This document shows, in pieces, positions 11,101 through 19,289 of a DNA stretch of 64,000 nt. Source of the stretch: Bombyx mori (lineage: Eukaryota; Arthropoda; Insecta; Lepidoptera; Bombycidae); NCBI RefSeq assembly GCF_030269925.1, contig NC_085118.1, forward strand, positions 12,478,001 to 12,542,000, read 5' to 3'. The first letter of the stretch is position 1. Each line of letters starts with the position of its first letter. The notes beneath the pieces were generated by a model that worked only from the letters and a program-made list of their open reading frames with translations, was not told where the DNA came from and did not search any database. The position numbers and the translations under genes were made by a program.

Positions 11101-12274
11101 AAACTTCTTCAGCTATTTGAATGGTAAACTTAATTGAAGTTCAATTAAAATCATCGAACTGTTTATGCTAATACTAAATAAAACGCACATTTAATTACAA
11201 ATATCAATGTCGCTTATTAAGCGAAATGTCGCTTAAACCAAATAGCCTTTCACACCTAGATATTATTATCCGGTAACGTAACTATAAGCCACTGTATAAG
11301 CGCTGAATAGTAAATGCTTACTAAAATTATTTGATGACGTAGTTATATCCGAAGATGTCGCCGTGGCATACACATGTTAACGAATGACTTTCACGATCGT
11401 TTGGAACCTCTGGGTCTGCGGAGGGACTTCGGTTCCCTCTGTATTTTGTACCGTATGTTCCATGGGGAGTGCTCTGAGGCCTGAGGAATTGTTCGAGATG
11501 ATACCGTCATCTCGTTTTTACCATCGCACCGCCCGCCACCTGAGTAGAGTTCATCCATACTCCCTGGAGCCACAATGTTCATCCACAGTGCGTTTCCAGA
11601 GGTCTTTTTTGCCACGTACCATCCGGCTATGGAATGAGCTCCCCTCCATGGTGTTTCCCGAGCGCTATGACATGTCCTTCTTCAAACGAGGCTTGTGGAG
11701 AGTATTAAGAGGTAGGCAGCGGTTTGGATCTGCCCCTGGCATTGCTGAAGTCCATGGGCGACGGTGACCACTCACCATCAGGTGGGGCCTTTAAACCTAG
11801 AGTTTTAAGGTCTAGTATGGTTTATAGGCACATAACACCTTCATGCAAGGTAAAAACTCAAAAATCTTAAAAATAGTACTTAACCCCTTCATCCACTCAT
11901 GTCTTCAATTATAATTGCGTAATTATTGGCGATAGGGCGTGTCGTGAGCCCTTCAACGAACTCTCATTTCATTGAATAACAGACAGATGAGTGGTTCCGT
12001 TTAAGTATAATAATTTAAAACGTAAGAGTCTTAAACGTTTTTCTTTACATTTATGTATATTCCAATCAGGCAACTTAAGTTGGACATCAGGATCTTTCCC
12101 GGCGGCACTGACAGCAGGTACATAAGGCGCGTCGGGATACCCGCTATCGGTTTCTCTCCAATGAACCGCACCCCGGTTCTCCTGCACGACCACGACGAGT
12201 ACATCCACTCTGACATATACCTCAGAGGCATAGACATATACGTGAACATAATCAAAGCCGTGGCCAATGTTTAA
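2198..12274 (+). CDS. ACY1: Aminoacylase-1 (N-acyl-L-amino-acid amidohydrolase, peptidase M20), first exon missing
   Basis: Zinc enzyme of the cytosol that frees L-amino acids from N-acyl forms. Eight exons join in frame with GT-AG introns: 2198-2367, 4713-4884, 5914-6060, 7098-7168, 8944-9060, 9752-9847, 10573-10706 and 12070-12274 (TAA). They give about 370 residues; the family has about 400, so roughly 30 N-terminal residues lie upstream. Visible motifs in order: [11 protein letters not shown] (metal His and catalytic Asp), [10 protein letters not shown] (bridging Asp), [11 protein letters not shown] (general-base Glu and metal Glu), ALDEGMA (metal Glu), CTGQPGH (dimer-domain His), [22 protein letters not shown], and near the C-terminus [19 protein letters not shown] (last metal His). 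No stop or frameshift occurs within the exons. Introns contain many transposons, one ending 28 bp before the exon at 4713. A MITE begins 70 bp after the stop, probably inside the 3' UTR. Exon edges are my splice-site calls; family identity is very secure. Confidence 0.95.
2514..2772 (+). mobile_element. Bm1 SINE, 5'-truncated, with a 35-bp tandem duplication
   Basis: Matches the Bm1 body ('gtaatgcgtttcggtt', 'gtgggtggcgcatttacgtt', 'gggctccagtaaccacttaa', 'gtgagctcgtccacccatct') and ends in AGCAATA plus an A run. Bases 2514-2548 are repeated exactly at 2549-2583. It lies in the ACY1 intron after exon 2198-2367. Confidence 0.9.
2773..3540 (+). other. ACY1 intron without a recognisable element
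   Basis: A decayed SINE-like stretch near 2865-2945 (GATTTCGACCTCAAGCTTCA, then GTCTATGAGCTCCAGTAGCG) is the only structure I see. The rest is AT-rich. Confidence 0.4.
3541..3912 (+). mobile_element. R1-type LINE 3' UTR and tail
   Basis: A GC-rich island in an AT-rich intron. Its end, with GAAGTTCGACTCCCACATAC, a small CCACCTGCCG/GCGGGTGGG inverted pair, 'tccgggcattttctcctgtg' and an A run, matches in layout the ends at 60810-61093 and 44575-44690. The opening GTGGCTCCACCCGC...GAGGAACCTAGGCG also looks like LINE 3' UTR. No protein is kept. Clade is inferred from the tail type. Confidence 0.6.
4208..4684 (+). mobile_element. MITE with AAGGCTATTTGGTTTAAG inverted ends, copy A (split by Bm1)
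   Basis: Left end AAAGGCTATTTGGTTTAAG, right end CGCTTAAACCAAATAGCCTT: inverted repeats of about 20 bp. A second copy lies inverted at 11011-11250 and shares the inner text (TTCGATGATTTTAATTAAAC here, its complement there). A Bm1 SINE at 4236-4471 sits inside. The right end is 28 bp before the splice acceptor of the exon at 4713, so the element supplies sequence where a branch point or polypyrimidine tract would be expected. Superfamily not assigned. Confidence 0.8.
4236..4471 (+). mobile_element. Bm1 SINE, nested in a MITE
   Basis: Begins 'aggacctcgtgtgagtccgc' and continues through the Bm1 body to GTGAGCTCGTCCACACATCT, AGCAATA and an A run. The tRNA-like head is missing, as is usual for 5'-truncated copies. 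Confidence 0.9.
5008..5229 (+). repeat. Dispersed repeat 'CTAGC...GTATAGAT', copy 1
   Basis: Starts CTAGCGGTACTCGCCCGCTT and ends TATATTATTAGTATAGAT. Related copies: 10730-10980 (+) and 41890-42141 (-). Shared text includes GAGTCCAACACTCATATAAA and CAAGTTTCAAGTCAATC. No terminal inverted repeats are visible; the CTAG-like start and AT-rich end recall non-autonomous helitron-like repeats of Lepidoptera, but this is a guess. Confidence 0.7.
5230..5913 (+). other. ACY1 intron, AT-rich, purine-rich tract
   Basis: Contains a purine-rich stretch at about 5575-5690 (many GAAAG/GAGAA runs) and an ATT run before 5720. A 112-codon open frame from 5730 merely runs through the intron end into the exon at 5914. 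Nothing else is recognised. Confidence 0.5.
6447..6975 (-). mobile_element. Bm1 SINE, split by an RTE-type LINE fragment
   Basis: Minus-strand Bm1 runs from the T-rich start at about 6447 through GCCCATAGACAACGTAAATG, GTATCTACCCGCGCGGACTT to about 6665. It resumes at about 6947 with CTTACCACCAGTAATAACGC. The two halves are neighbours in uninterrupted copies (for example near 31530), so the sequence between them is an insertion. Confidence 0.8.
6666..6946 (-). mobile_element. RTE-type LINE, C-terminal fragment of ORF2
   Basis: The minus-strand frame from 6940 encodes [39 protein letters not shown] and, at the end, [16 protein letters not shown]. This is the usual C-terminal end of RTE-type endonuclease/reverse transcriptase proteins. 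Only about 80 residues remain, in one open frame. It sits inside a Bm1 SINE within an ACY1 intron. Confidence 0.85.
7202..7632 (+). repeat. Helitron-like dispersed repeat with CAAA microsatellite
   Basis: Starts near AAGTGGCCCGATCCGGGTTC and ends TTTCAAATCGGTTCAGTAGT, TTCGAAGCCTATTCAATA, (CAAA)n, 'ctttcctctttataat' and AGTATAGAT. A copy of the same end lies in the other direction at 27570-27872. The microsatellite near a fixed AT-rich end recalls microsatellite-linked lepidopteran helitrons; the class is inferred. Confidence 0.6.
7822..7946 (+). repeat. Tandem repeat, five 25-bp units
   Basis: The unit CTGAATAATAGTTAATAATT plus ATTGT starts at 7822, 7847, 7872, 7897 and 7922. Units 1 and 2 are identical; later ones differ by a few bases, mostly in the last ten. 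A partial sixth unit follows. It is in an ACY1 intron. Confidence 0.95.
7950..8943 (+). other. ACY1 intron, AT-rich
   Basis: A second CAAA run lies near 8030-8050. The rest is low-complexity AT-rich sequence with no element that I recognise. Confidence 0.5.
9240..9545 (+). mobile_element. LINE ORF2 C-terminal remnant (RTE-like)
   Basis: The plus-strand frame encodes [59 protein letters not shown] and ends near [11 protein letters not shown]. It is followed by CAGGGAGAAGGGCAGGCGAA and a (TGA)n run, a tail often seen after such proteins. Only the last 90 or so residues remain. It lies in the ACY1 intron 9061-9751, in the same direction as the gene. Confidence 0.85.
10730..10980 (+). repeat. 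Dispersed repeat 'CTAGC...GTATAGAT', copy 2
   Basis: CTAGCTGTACCAGTTCGCTTC at the start and TATATATTAGTATAGAT at the end, with the middle text of copy 1 (GAGTCCAACACTCATATAAA). It starts 24 nt after the ACY1 exon ending at 10706. It is longer than copy 1 because it keeps TTCTCACCCCCACAAAGATT. Confidence 0.75.
11011..11250 (-). mobile_element. MITE with AAGGCTATTTGG inverted ends, copy B
   Basis: Left end AAAGGCTATTTACTTTAAGC, right end GCTTAAACCAAATAGCCTTT. It is about 240 bp long, uninterrupted, and in the opposite direction to copy A at 4208-4684. It lies in the last ACY1 intron. Confidence 0.8.
11395..11800 (+). mobile_element. Jockey/CR1-type LINE, 3' end
   Basis: Encodes [40 protein letters not shown] and [19 protein letters not shown], the typical end of a CR1/Jockey-type ORF2. 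The tail GGCATTGCTGAAGTCCATGG, CGACGGTGACCACTCACCAT follows. The copy at 54434-54870 is very close. Here GAGGCCT is an extra 7-bp stretch after GCTCT, which shifts the frame, so this copy is dead. It is in the last ACY1 intron. Confidence 0.85.
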
Positions 12275-12343
12275 TACATACATGGTCGTTTGATTAACAT
12301 TTTCACAAACAAATCAAACAGTGGGCTTAGTGCGAGTTTTTTA

Positions 12344-12916
12344 AGGCTTCGTCAAACAGAACGCGTACTTAGCGCGCGTCAGAGCGTTAAACTGACGGTG
12401 CGCTATGACGCCAAGATGTGTTGTACTGCTATGGTAACATACTGTCAAACAGAGCGCCAGCGCTATAAGTACGCAACGCTCTGTCGCTGCGTTAGGACGC
12501 TTTGACGTCAGGCGTTGTAATTTCTTACAAATTTCATTTAGCGTCCGAGTGAATATGTATTAAAATACTGGATAATGCCCGAAAAATTTATAGAATTAGT
12601 TAGGAAATACCCATGTTTAAACAATGTCACATCTGAATCACTCGACATCTTAATACTTTTAAATTTTCACATTGCTATCGAAAGGCACTATGATTTGACG
12701 TTACGTTGCGTCAAGGAGCGTTGAATTCATCAAGTCGATTTGTGTGACATATAAAGGCTTCGTCAAACAGAACGCGTAATTAGCGCGCGTCAGAGCGCTA
12801 AACTGACGCTGACTGAGCGCTATGACGCGCGCTAAGTACGCGTTCTGTTTGACGAAGGCTTAAAGAGCGCGACGTTAAAACGCAGTGCTAAGTACGCGTT
12901 CTGTTTGACGAAGCCT
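12344..12916. mobile_element. Inverted-repeat element with 24-bp perfect ends and an inner palindromic copy
   Basis: Starts AGGCTTCGTCAAACAGAACG CGTA and ends with its exact complement (12893-12916). Inside, 12755-12860 is a nearly complete short palindrome with the same ends (AGGCTTCGTCAAAC... GTTTGACGAAGGCT). The inner sequence is rich in GCGC, ACGC and CGTC motifs. No transposase frame is visible. No clear target duplication was found. It begins 70 bp after the ACY1 stop. Confidence 0.8.
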
Positions 12917-13094
12917 ATACTGAGATGTAACTATACTGAGATGTAACTATACTGAGTTGTAATTATACTGAGATTTTAGAACTTATATCTCACGGTGGGT
13001 GGCGCATTTACGTTGTAGATGTCTATGGGCTCCAGTAACCACTTAACACCAGATGGGCTGTGAGCTCGTCCACCCACCTAAGCAATAAAAAAAA
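12917..13094 (+). mobile_element. Bm1 SINE, 3' part
   Basis: Starts with three tandem copies of a short unit close to ACTATACTGAGATGTA, then enters the Bm1 body (GTGGGTGGCGCATTTACGTT, GGGCTCCAGTAACCACTTAA) and ends in AGCAATA plus A run. Confidence 0.85.
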
Positions 13095-13096
13095 GC

Positions 13097-13233
13097 CTTT
13101 AACGTTCTCGATATCGTAAAAGTTAACTCGAATTTGTATGCAGTTGGAATAGCGCCCCTAGCGGCGAACGCAGGGAAACGTTGCAAATCCATACAAATTT
13201 GAGTTAACTTGTACACTATCGAGAACGTTAAAA
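13097..13233. mobile_element. Short MITE with long inverted ends
   Basis: Left TTTAACGTTCTCGATATCGT... GTTAACTCGAATTTGTATG; right CATACAAATTTGAGTTAAC... TATCGAGAACGTTAAA. The arms pair over about 40 bp with a few mismatches around a GC-rich centre (AGCGCCCCTAGCGGCGAACG). No coding capacity. Confidence 0.8.
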
Positions 13234-13872
13234 AATTCACACTAAGCACTCTCGATATTCGTGAAAATTTTACTATTAAAGATATATATAAATATCATTG
13301 AGCTGCTGAATACAGATTACCCAATTCAGTCATATCAGGGTTTTATGGATATACAAAATGTTCAACAAAGTGACAATTCATTCTATACTAATAATTGAAA
13401 ATTACGAAATGACCACGGTCTGTAATTTTTTCACGCCCAACTCGATGTATCGATTTTGTTGGAAATCGGCATAAAGAGAAACAATATAATATTGTACTAC
13501 TACGTTTCGTCCCGCTGTTTTAGGCCGATTAGGTCTATTCGAGAACTACTGTATTAAAAAATACTAATATTTTATTAAAATGTATTATCGTGGTGTGACC
13601 ATCGTTAACTAAAGTTACTATATTATTAATATCCTTCCAATTGTGACGTATGAAAGTTTTATAACATAAAGTTTTACTTGATTTTTTGTTTCCTCTTGAT
13701 TTCGTTATCGTAATAAATTATTAGAAAAAAAAGACGTGTATGTATGATATTAAAAAATCTTTATTTAAACGCACATTATCTGATAACGTTTTTGCAATAT
13801 GCTTATTATTACTATATAATAATATTATATTAATAAAACATAAAGATCATGTTAATGTAAATATAATTGTAT

Positions 13873-13975
13873 GCAGCGGCTTGGCTCTGCCCCTGGAATT
13901 GCTGAGGCCCATAGGCGACGGTAACCATTACCTTCAGTAGGCCGTATGCTCGTCTACCTACAAGGGTAATAAAAA
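13873..13975 (+). repeat. LINE 3' tail (GCAGCGGCTTGGCTCTGCCC family)
   Basis: Same tail as after the Jockey/CR1-type ORF at 54745-54870, ending CTACAAGGGTAATAAAAA. No ORF part is kept. Confidence 0.85.
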
Positions 13976-14279
13976 AAGACGGGATGACAGCTCACATTTG
14001 ATATGACCGTCTCATGTATGGCCTCTTTAGAGCTTTGTTGTTTGAAATGCAGCCTTATTACAATACTAGTGAGACTCATGTTGTCTCAAGATCTGGGGCG
14101 AAATTCACTGTACGTCTGTGGGCCTTTGTGTCCATTGAACATCAGGTGAACCGCAATAGGACCCTAAAATAAAATAAAATATGATTTGTGATTATCCTAA
14201 AGGTGCAAGGATATTTTAAGTGTAAAGTATTTAATACTGCCCTAGTATATGTATGTATATCATGTTGTCTTTTAGTTTA

Positions 14280-14535
14280 TAGTATATAGGGTGTGTTGGA
14301 AACGAATTACGCTATGTATACTCTGTGTACAAGTAAAGTAAATTGGTACATTTTATAGGGAAGAGTGGCGTGCGGAGACAATTTATTGTTTGATATTTCG
14401 GGCTCACGAAATATGAATTTGCTAAGATGACAAATATTTATGCTTTGTTTACTAATTTAATAATGTTTTCCGTAAACTACACGCCAGTAGCGAATCCTCT
14501 GTTTGATTTAGAAAACGATTTCAGGACACCCTGTA
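14280..14535. mobile_element. Possible MITE with TATA(CA)GGGTGT ends
   Basis: Left end ATATAGGGTGTGTTGGAAAC and right end GATTTCAGGACACCCTGTAT are partly complementary. Weak: only about 14 terminal bases pair and no target duplication was recognised. Confidence 0.35.
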
Positions 14536-14949
14536 TATCTGCTATGATATTACTTGAGTCGCATTGTGTTGTAACAAAATTTTATTTTATTATTTTATTT
14601 AATGTGCGAAGACTTGAAGAAATTGTGTATTTGTTGTCAATTATTTTAAAAGATAAAACTATAGTTTAATGTTTTTGTTCTATATTAAAGTGCTATATTA
14701 AAATTTGTTTATTAAAATGTTGAATTAATTTGTTGAACCAATAAAATCTTTGGAGTATAAAGTTGTTTTATTAATTTAAAAAATCATGTTTGTTAACCAA
14801 AATACCATGTTCTTATGTGCATCCGAATATCCGAATGCTTTTTAGCTGTCTTAGAAATTTGCACTTTAAAAAAATGACTTTAGAGATTACCTACTTTTTG
14901 TGATGATCAATATCGTAAAACAAACGATGATATGTCTTGTTTTTTTTTA

Positions 14950-15165
14950 GTTATTCTACAAGAGGGACAGATGATCTTTTGGGGAATGCTGAACGACGAA
15001 AGGAAGATCTTCCACCGAGCGGGTGATATTGCTCGGTAGACCGACGGTCCCAATGTTGTTGTTCGGAACTTGTATATATGCGCTTTATCTTGAAAATGTC
15101 GTAAGCGAGATTCAGGCATCGGTCAATTATCTTGCGTTGTATGATGGCTACCCGCCACATCACTC
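14950..15165 (-). repeat. Unclassified coding repeat (…FRTTT.GPSVYR…), copy 1
   Basis: The minus strand encodes, across one frame change, DRCLNLAYDIFKI and KFRTTTLGPSVYRAI followed by GRSSF. The same peptide is found at 46425-46545 (+), ending FGPSVYRVI and a stop, and its DNA at 29215-29290. A protein-coding transposon tail is likely; the family is not recognised. Confidence 0.6.
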
Positions 15166-15179
15166 CCCTCCGTGGCTAC

Positions 15180-15225
15180 CCGCCACATACCTCCCCTCCG
15201 AGACTGGAGGGGAGGTATGTGGCGG
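15180..15225. repeat. Perfect 20-bp hairpin, 6-nt loop
   Basis: CCGCCACATACCTCCCCTCC pairs exactly with 15206-15225 around GAGACT. The words GGCTACCCGCCACAT also appear just upstream at about 15147-15161, so the left arm is itself part of a direct repeat. Confidence 0.9.
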
Positions 15226-15539
15226 TAATCTTAAGATCCAGTATATAATAAATGGTGATCCTACCTTTACGTGTGTGATGTGACAGAATAGAAACATCAC
15301 AGGTGTAAAAGACGATTAAACTAATCGTCCCGAGAATGGACGCCAAGACTCAGAATATTTTACCAGCATACGACGATCGCCAAATAACATTAGCATTCCA
15401 GAATTATTTAACTAGCCTTAACGTTAATTTTTCACCACCCTTCGTATTTTTACGGCGAAGACGTAAACATAGCTAATACACTTACTATTTAAGAGACGTA
15501 AAGTAGCGTTCCAGTTTGAATAACGGTACAAACTTATTA

Positions 15540-15935
15540 AACATTATTGAGACTTCGATCTCAAATTTCAAAGCGGGTGGCGGCAAAGACATTTGTATGT
15601 CTATGGGCTCTGAAACTTCTGGAAGCCATTTAATAATACCAGGTGTGCTATGACCTCGTTCATTCACATACAAACTCCACTAATTTTCGGATATTATTGT
15701 AATAATTTAGATTTACACTAGCTGTTGCTGCACTATTAAGTTTTATCAGATTAATATGAACCGAAAAATTAAAAATTAGCGTAACCATCATTTTTTTAGC
15801 ATACATAAGCAACCAGGCAATATTGGGCTTGCCTTAATTTTGGCATGAATTTCATACATTTTGTGTATGGGCTCCGATTACCCCTTAATATCAGGTGGGC
15901 TGTGAGCTTATTCAACCATCTAAGTAATAAAAAAA
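15540..15935 (+). repeat. Two decayed Bm1-like SINE fragments
   Basis: 15540-15670 follows the older Bm1 relative ('gagacttcgatctcaaattt', 'cgggtggcggcaaagacatt', 'taccaggtgtgctatgacct'). 15835-15935 carries 'gtatgggctccgattacccc', 'aggtgggctgtgagcttatt' and a final AGTAATA plus A run. Confidence 0.65.
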
Positions 15936-17237
15936 AAGTATGGATGTTTGTTACTTAGTTGCGCAGAAAATTATTATCATAACAGTGAGAAGGTTTATCA
16001 CAACCGCTAGACAGACCTTGAGTTCTCCCTAAGAGCCCATTAAAGTAACTATTTACTAAAAAGTATGTTATTTAATAATTAAATATGGCTTTGATCTTTT
16101 CTTTTAGTATAACAAAAGACGTACTGCAATAGCATTGCTGCCAGCGTCGATTTTATGACAATATTCAATTATTACATAAGTTCATATAATATGAAAATGA
16201 AACTGGAGCGGATTTAATTTGGGTGAAATGAGATGAGATGAAATACAATTAAGCAACATTCCAGTATAATAGAAGAACTTGAAAGGCCACGTACAATGAA
16301 CTTATTTCAATTTCCCGAATTTGTGCACTTGCAGAAATACTACACAATTAATTAGCTACCATGATTTCATGTTTAAATCTGAAGATAAACTGAATTGACA
16401 AAATACAAGAATTAAAATAATTTGTTTTTCACGCTCTCACCAAAAAGTCGGCCTTAGAATTACCGTAGTTTGAATCTTTAAGCTATATATCTTTTGCCTG
16501 TTAAAGTAGACAAATAAAAAAAAAACATTGTTGGCCGTTATCGAAATTTCAAACAACAAAACTGATTTGAAAAGTTGAAGTAGGGATGCTATTTCTAATC
16601 ACTTCAACCAATGCTTCCCGAAAAAGGTGTATTTATAAATCGATTCAAAGCGAAGAGTCTGAAGAATCGATTTAAAAAAGGGCTCGAATTTACTTTCTTT
16701 AAATGGAAAACAATAAAAATTACCGGTTCAATAACTCACGTAACAAAAGAGTCAGTTAATAAGGACGAGAATGACGCAACGGTAATTAACATAAAATGAA
16801 CATTTTCACACGTGATTAGATAATTTTCATACGCGAACAATACTTTGTTGTTTCTTTCGAATGAAAAACTGAGTTTGATGGTGATTGATTGGGTGTAAAA
16901 GTGTTCATTGTTCAAACCAATGTATTTGTAATTGTATTGTTTATGGGTGTGTTCTATCCGAAGCCAAAAAAATCTAATATCGATTTTCCATTTTAAAACG
17001 ATTCATTGATTTAAATCGATATCAGAATCAAGCTCGAATTGTTGTCCATACGTTGAAGAGTGAAAGTGTTCACTGTTAAATTGTTAAACATGAGCTATAC
17101 TTATTAAGTGCATCCTAATTTGCTAAGACATAATTTAAGCATATAACACCGCTTATAGACTGTCGTTTAAGTCTAACTATTTACCAGCTGGCATCCAAGT
17201 ACTAAACTATTTAATTGGAATTAGTACAGATATTAAA
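15936..17237. other. AT-rich spacer upstream of HYLS1
   Basis: No element recognised. A (GAGAT)n-like motif (AAATGAGATGAGATGAAAT) occurs at about 16225-16245. A 62-codon open frame at 16611-16799 is Lys-rich with no likeness to a known family. The HYLS1 promoter should lie in the last few hundred bases; I see no clear TATA box. Confidence 0.4.
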
Positions 17238-18716
17238 ATGCAGGATGACGAATACTATCAAATAACTTCACAGTTAGATGCGAGAGAAATATTGAGATAT
17301 TTGAACGATTTAGGTATACAAAATATTAGCGGGCAAGTTTTGAAGTACTTTATATCAGGTACCAACTTAAATGTTATAAGTTTGTTTGGAATTCAATTTT
17401 CCTTTTCGATTCCAACTATATTGCCTTGTAATTATTATTTTATAGTTATTTTTCTTTTATTCGTGGTGTTTTTAATGTCTTATTTTCGTTTTCTAGAGAA
17501 ATGTTTCAGAGAGTTCATTTAAAGTCTAGTGGATTTATTTTTATTTTCTAGAAAAAAAAAAACTTTTACTTAAATATTTTTTCAGATCTAAAAAAGCTAA
17601 TAAAATACGAACTCCAGAATCGAGATAAAAATTCAGCAGTCCAAGAATTTGACACTCAATGGTCAGACAGACTTCATAGTGCCAGTACATTCTCATCGAG
17701 AATCAGGTCAAGAACACAAGATAGTACAAGTTGCAATAAAGAATGTCAAAAGTCGAGTAGAAAAAAAATGCCAGGCCTTTTTAATACATATCCGCATTCA
17801 GCACCAAATCTAAGACAGTTGAATCCAGATACCAATTTAAGTAGAAGGGCATGCTCTTGTGTAAGGGTTGAAAAAAAACAAGATTTAAAACATAAAGAAA
17901 CAAAAGACAATATTGTTAGTTCTAACAATAATTGTGAGTATAATATTAACTCTTGTTTAACTAAGTCTTGTAACCGAATTAATATTAAAGGATATTTTTT
18001 GATTGATATTTATGTCTAATGCTAAATATTGTTGATTAATTGATTTGTTGATTTTTCATCAGTTTTTAAATGTGGTAAATTTCTGTCATAAAAAATCTTT
18101 ATTCCAGTAATAAAAGTTTCTAAACAACCTACAAATAAGAAATGTGATCCAGTTTCTTTATATCACTATTACATGTCACTATGGGCCAAATATAAACCTA
18201 ATGTACCAGGAGAAAATAATTGGTCTGACCTCAGGTGGCAAATTAGACAAAAAATGGCAGGAAGTTTTCCTAAACAAGGACCTAAGGTAATTATCATTGC
18301 TATATTCAGTTATAACCAAATTTGAAATTATAATTTAAATTAAAAATAATAAACTATTATAAATTAAATTATAATTTCAAATTCAATTTTAAAATATTAC
18401 TACATTTAAATTGATCACATTAAGTTACTGAGAATAGTTGGCATATGAATAACTATAAATGTTAATTATACTTTTCTATCCAAATCAAAAATCTACATTA
18501 TTCATAACTTTGTAGAACTATATTAGGAAAATACTTATTTTACATATAATTCTACCCCTCTAGACTAATATTTACTTTTGCTTAAAATAAGCAAACATTT
18601 CCATTGAATTCTTATGACAGTGCGGTCTGTGGTTAGATGTATGTATCACTAATACTAAATTATAAATACAATTACAGGTGCCTGTAATTAAAGGAAAAAA
18701 TGAAGAAAATAGTTGA
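17238..18716 (+). CDS. HYLS1: HYLS1-like centriolar protein (hydrolethalus syndrome protein 1 homologue)
   Basis: HYLS1 is a centriole component needed for cilium formation. Four exons join in frame: 17238-17358, 17586-17933, 18108-18286 and 18678-18716 (TGA), giving 228 residues; the human protein is somewhat longer. The hallmark is the HYLS1 box in exon 3: KKCDPVSLYHYYMSLWAKY, then PGENNWSDLRWQIRQKMAG, which follows the family pattern D-x-V-x2-Y-x2-Y, PGE, LRW-x-hydrophobic-R-x2-M. The N-terminus (AREILRYLNDLGIQNI, then DLKKLIKYELQ across the first intron) looks like the short helical N-terminal segment of animal HYLS1. The middle is Lys/Ser-rich and likely disordered. The last exon adds only 12 residues. 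A start at 17238 (AAAATG) is the first ATG of the frame that I trust. It converges with mRpL4, 573 bp away. Confidence 0.85.
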
Positions 18717-18837
18717 CTAAACTAAGGGAATATTATTTCCTTTGTGTTTTAAAACCCATCAATTCCAGATTAATAATTTGCTTTTGATGGTTTTTTTTGT
18801 ACAATGTGACATCTATGGAATAATACACAACATATGG

Positions 18838-18843
18838 AATAAA
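18838..18843 (+). terminator. Likely poly(A) signal of HYLS1
   Basis: AATAAA about 120 nt after the HYLS1 stop, followed by an AT-rich stretch. No other canonical signal was noted closer. Confidence 0.5.
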
Positions 18844-19270
18844 AAATTAATTTAAAAAAAAAGATTGTTTATTTTACATAAAATATAAGCTATTGAGTTT
18901 AAAATTGTAAGTAATTTGGTCAGCTTAAAAAAATAAATCATTAAGTGTTAAATAAGTAAACAAAAACTTTTGAGAAAGGGGAAATTAAATTTGAACAAAA
19001 AATGTGTATTTATTTGAAATTTTAATTGGCTCTTATAATATAAATCTAAATATTCTACTAAATGATACAATATTGTAATTTTCATCACATGTGCCACAAA
19101 AGATCTATTATGAACCTTCATTTTGCTTACTTCACTTCCCTTTTCATCACCAGATTCAGCTTGCTACTTTTTTAAACACTAATGTAAAGGACAGAGCTGT
19201 TTGTACACTTAAGTACATTTATTTAATTTTCGTACATCTGTTAGCTTAAACTTTTTCACAAATTTTCAAT
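18844..19270. other. Convergent intergenic spacer HYLS1 / mRpL4
   Basis: AT-rich, no repeat recognised. Within HYLS1's last intron (about 18317-18378) an AT-rich inverted repeat (AAATTTGAAATTATAATTTA / TAAATTATAATTTCAAATTC) is present. Confidence 0.5.
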
Positions 19271-19276
19271 TTTATT
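19271..19276 (-). terminator. Likely poly(A) signal of mRpL4
   Basis: On the minus strand AATAAA lies 14 nt after the mRpL4 stop codon. This gives a very short 3' UTR, or more distal sites may be used. Confidence 0.5.
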
Positions 19277-19289
19277 TACTTTTTCAATT

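Noticed and set aside
16611..16799. Small Lys-rich open frame before HYLS1
   Set aside because: No known family, no splice link to HYLS1, length expected by chance in AT-rich DNA.
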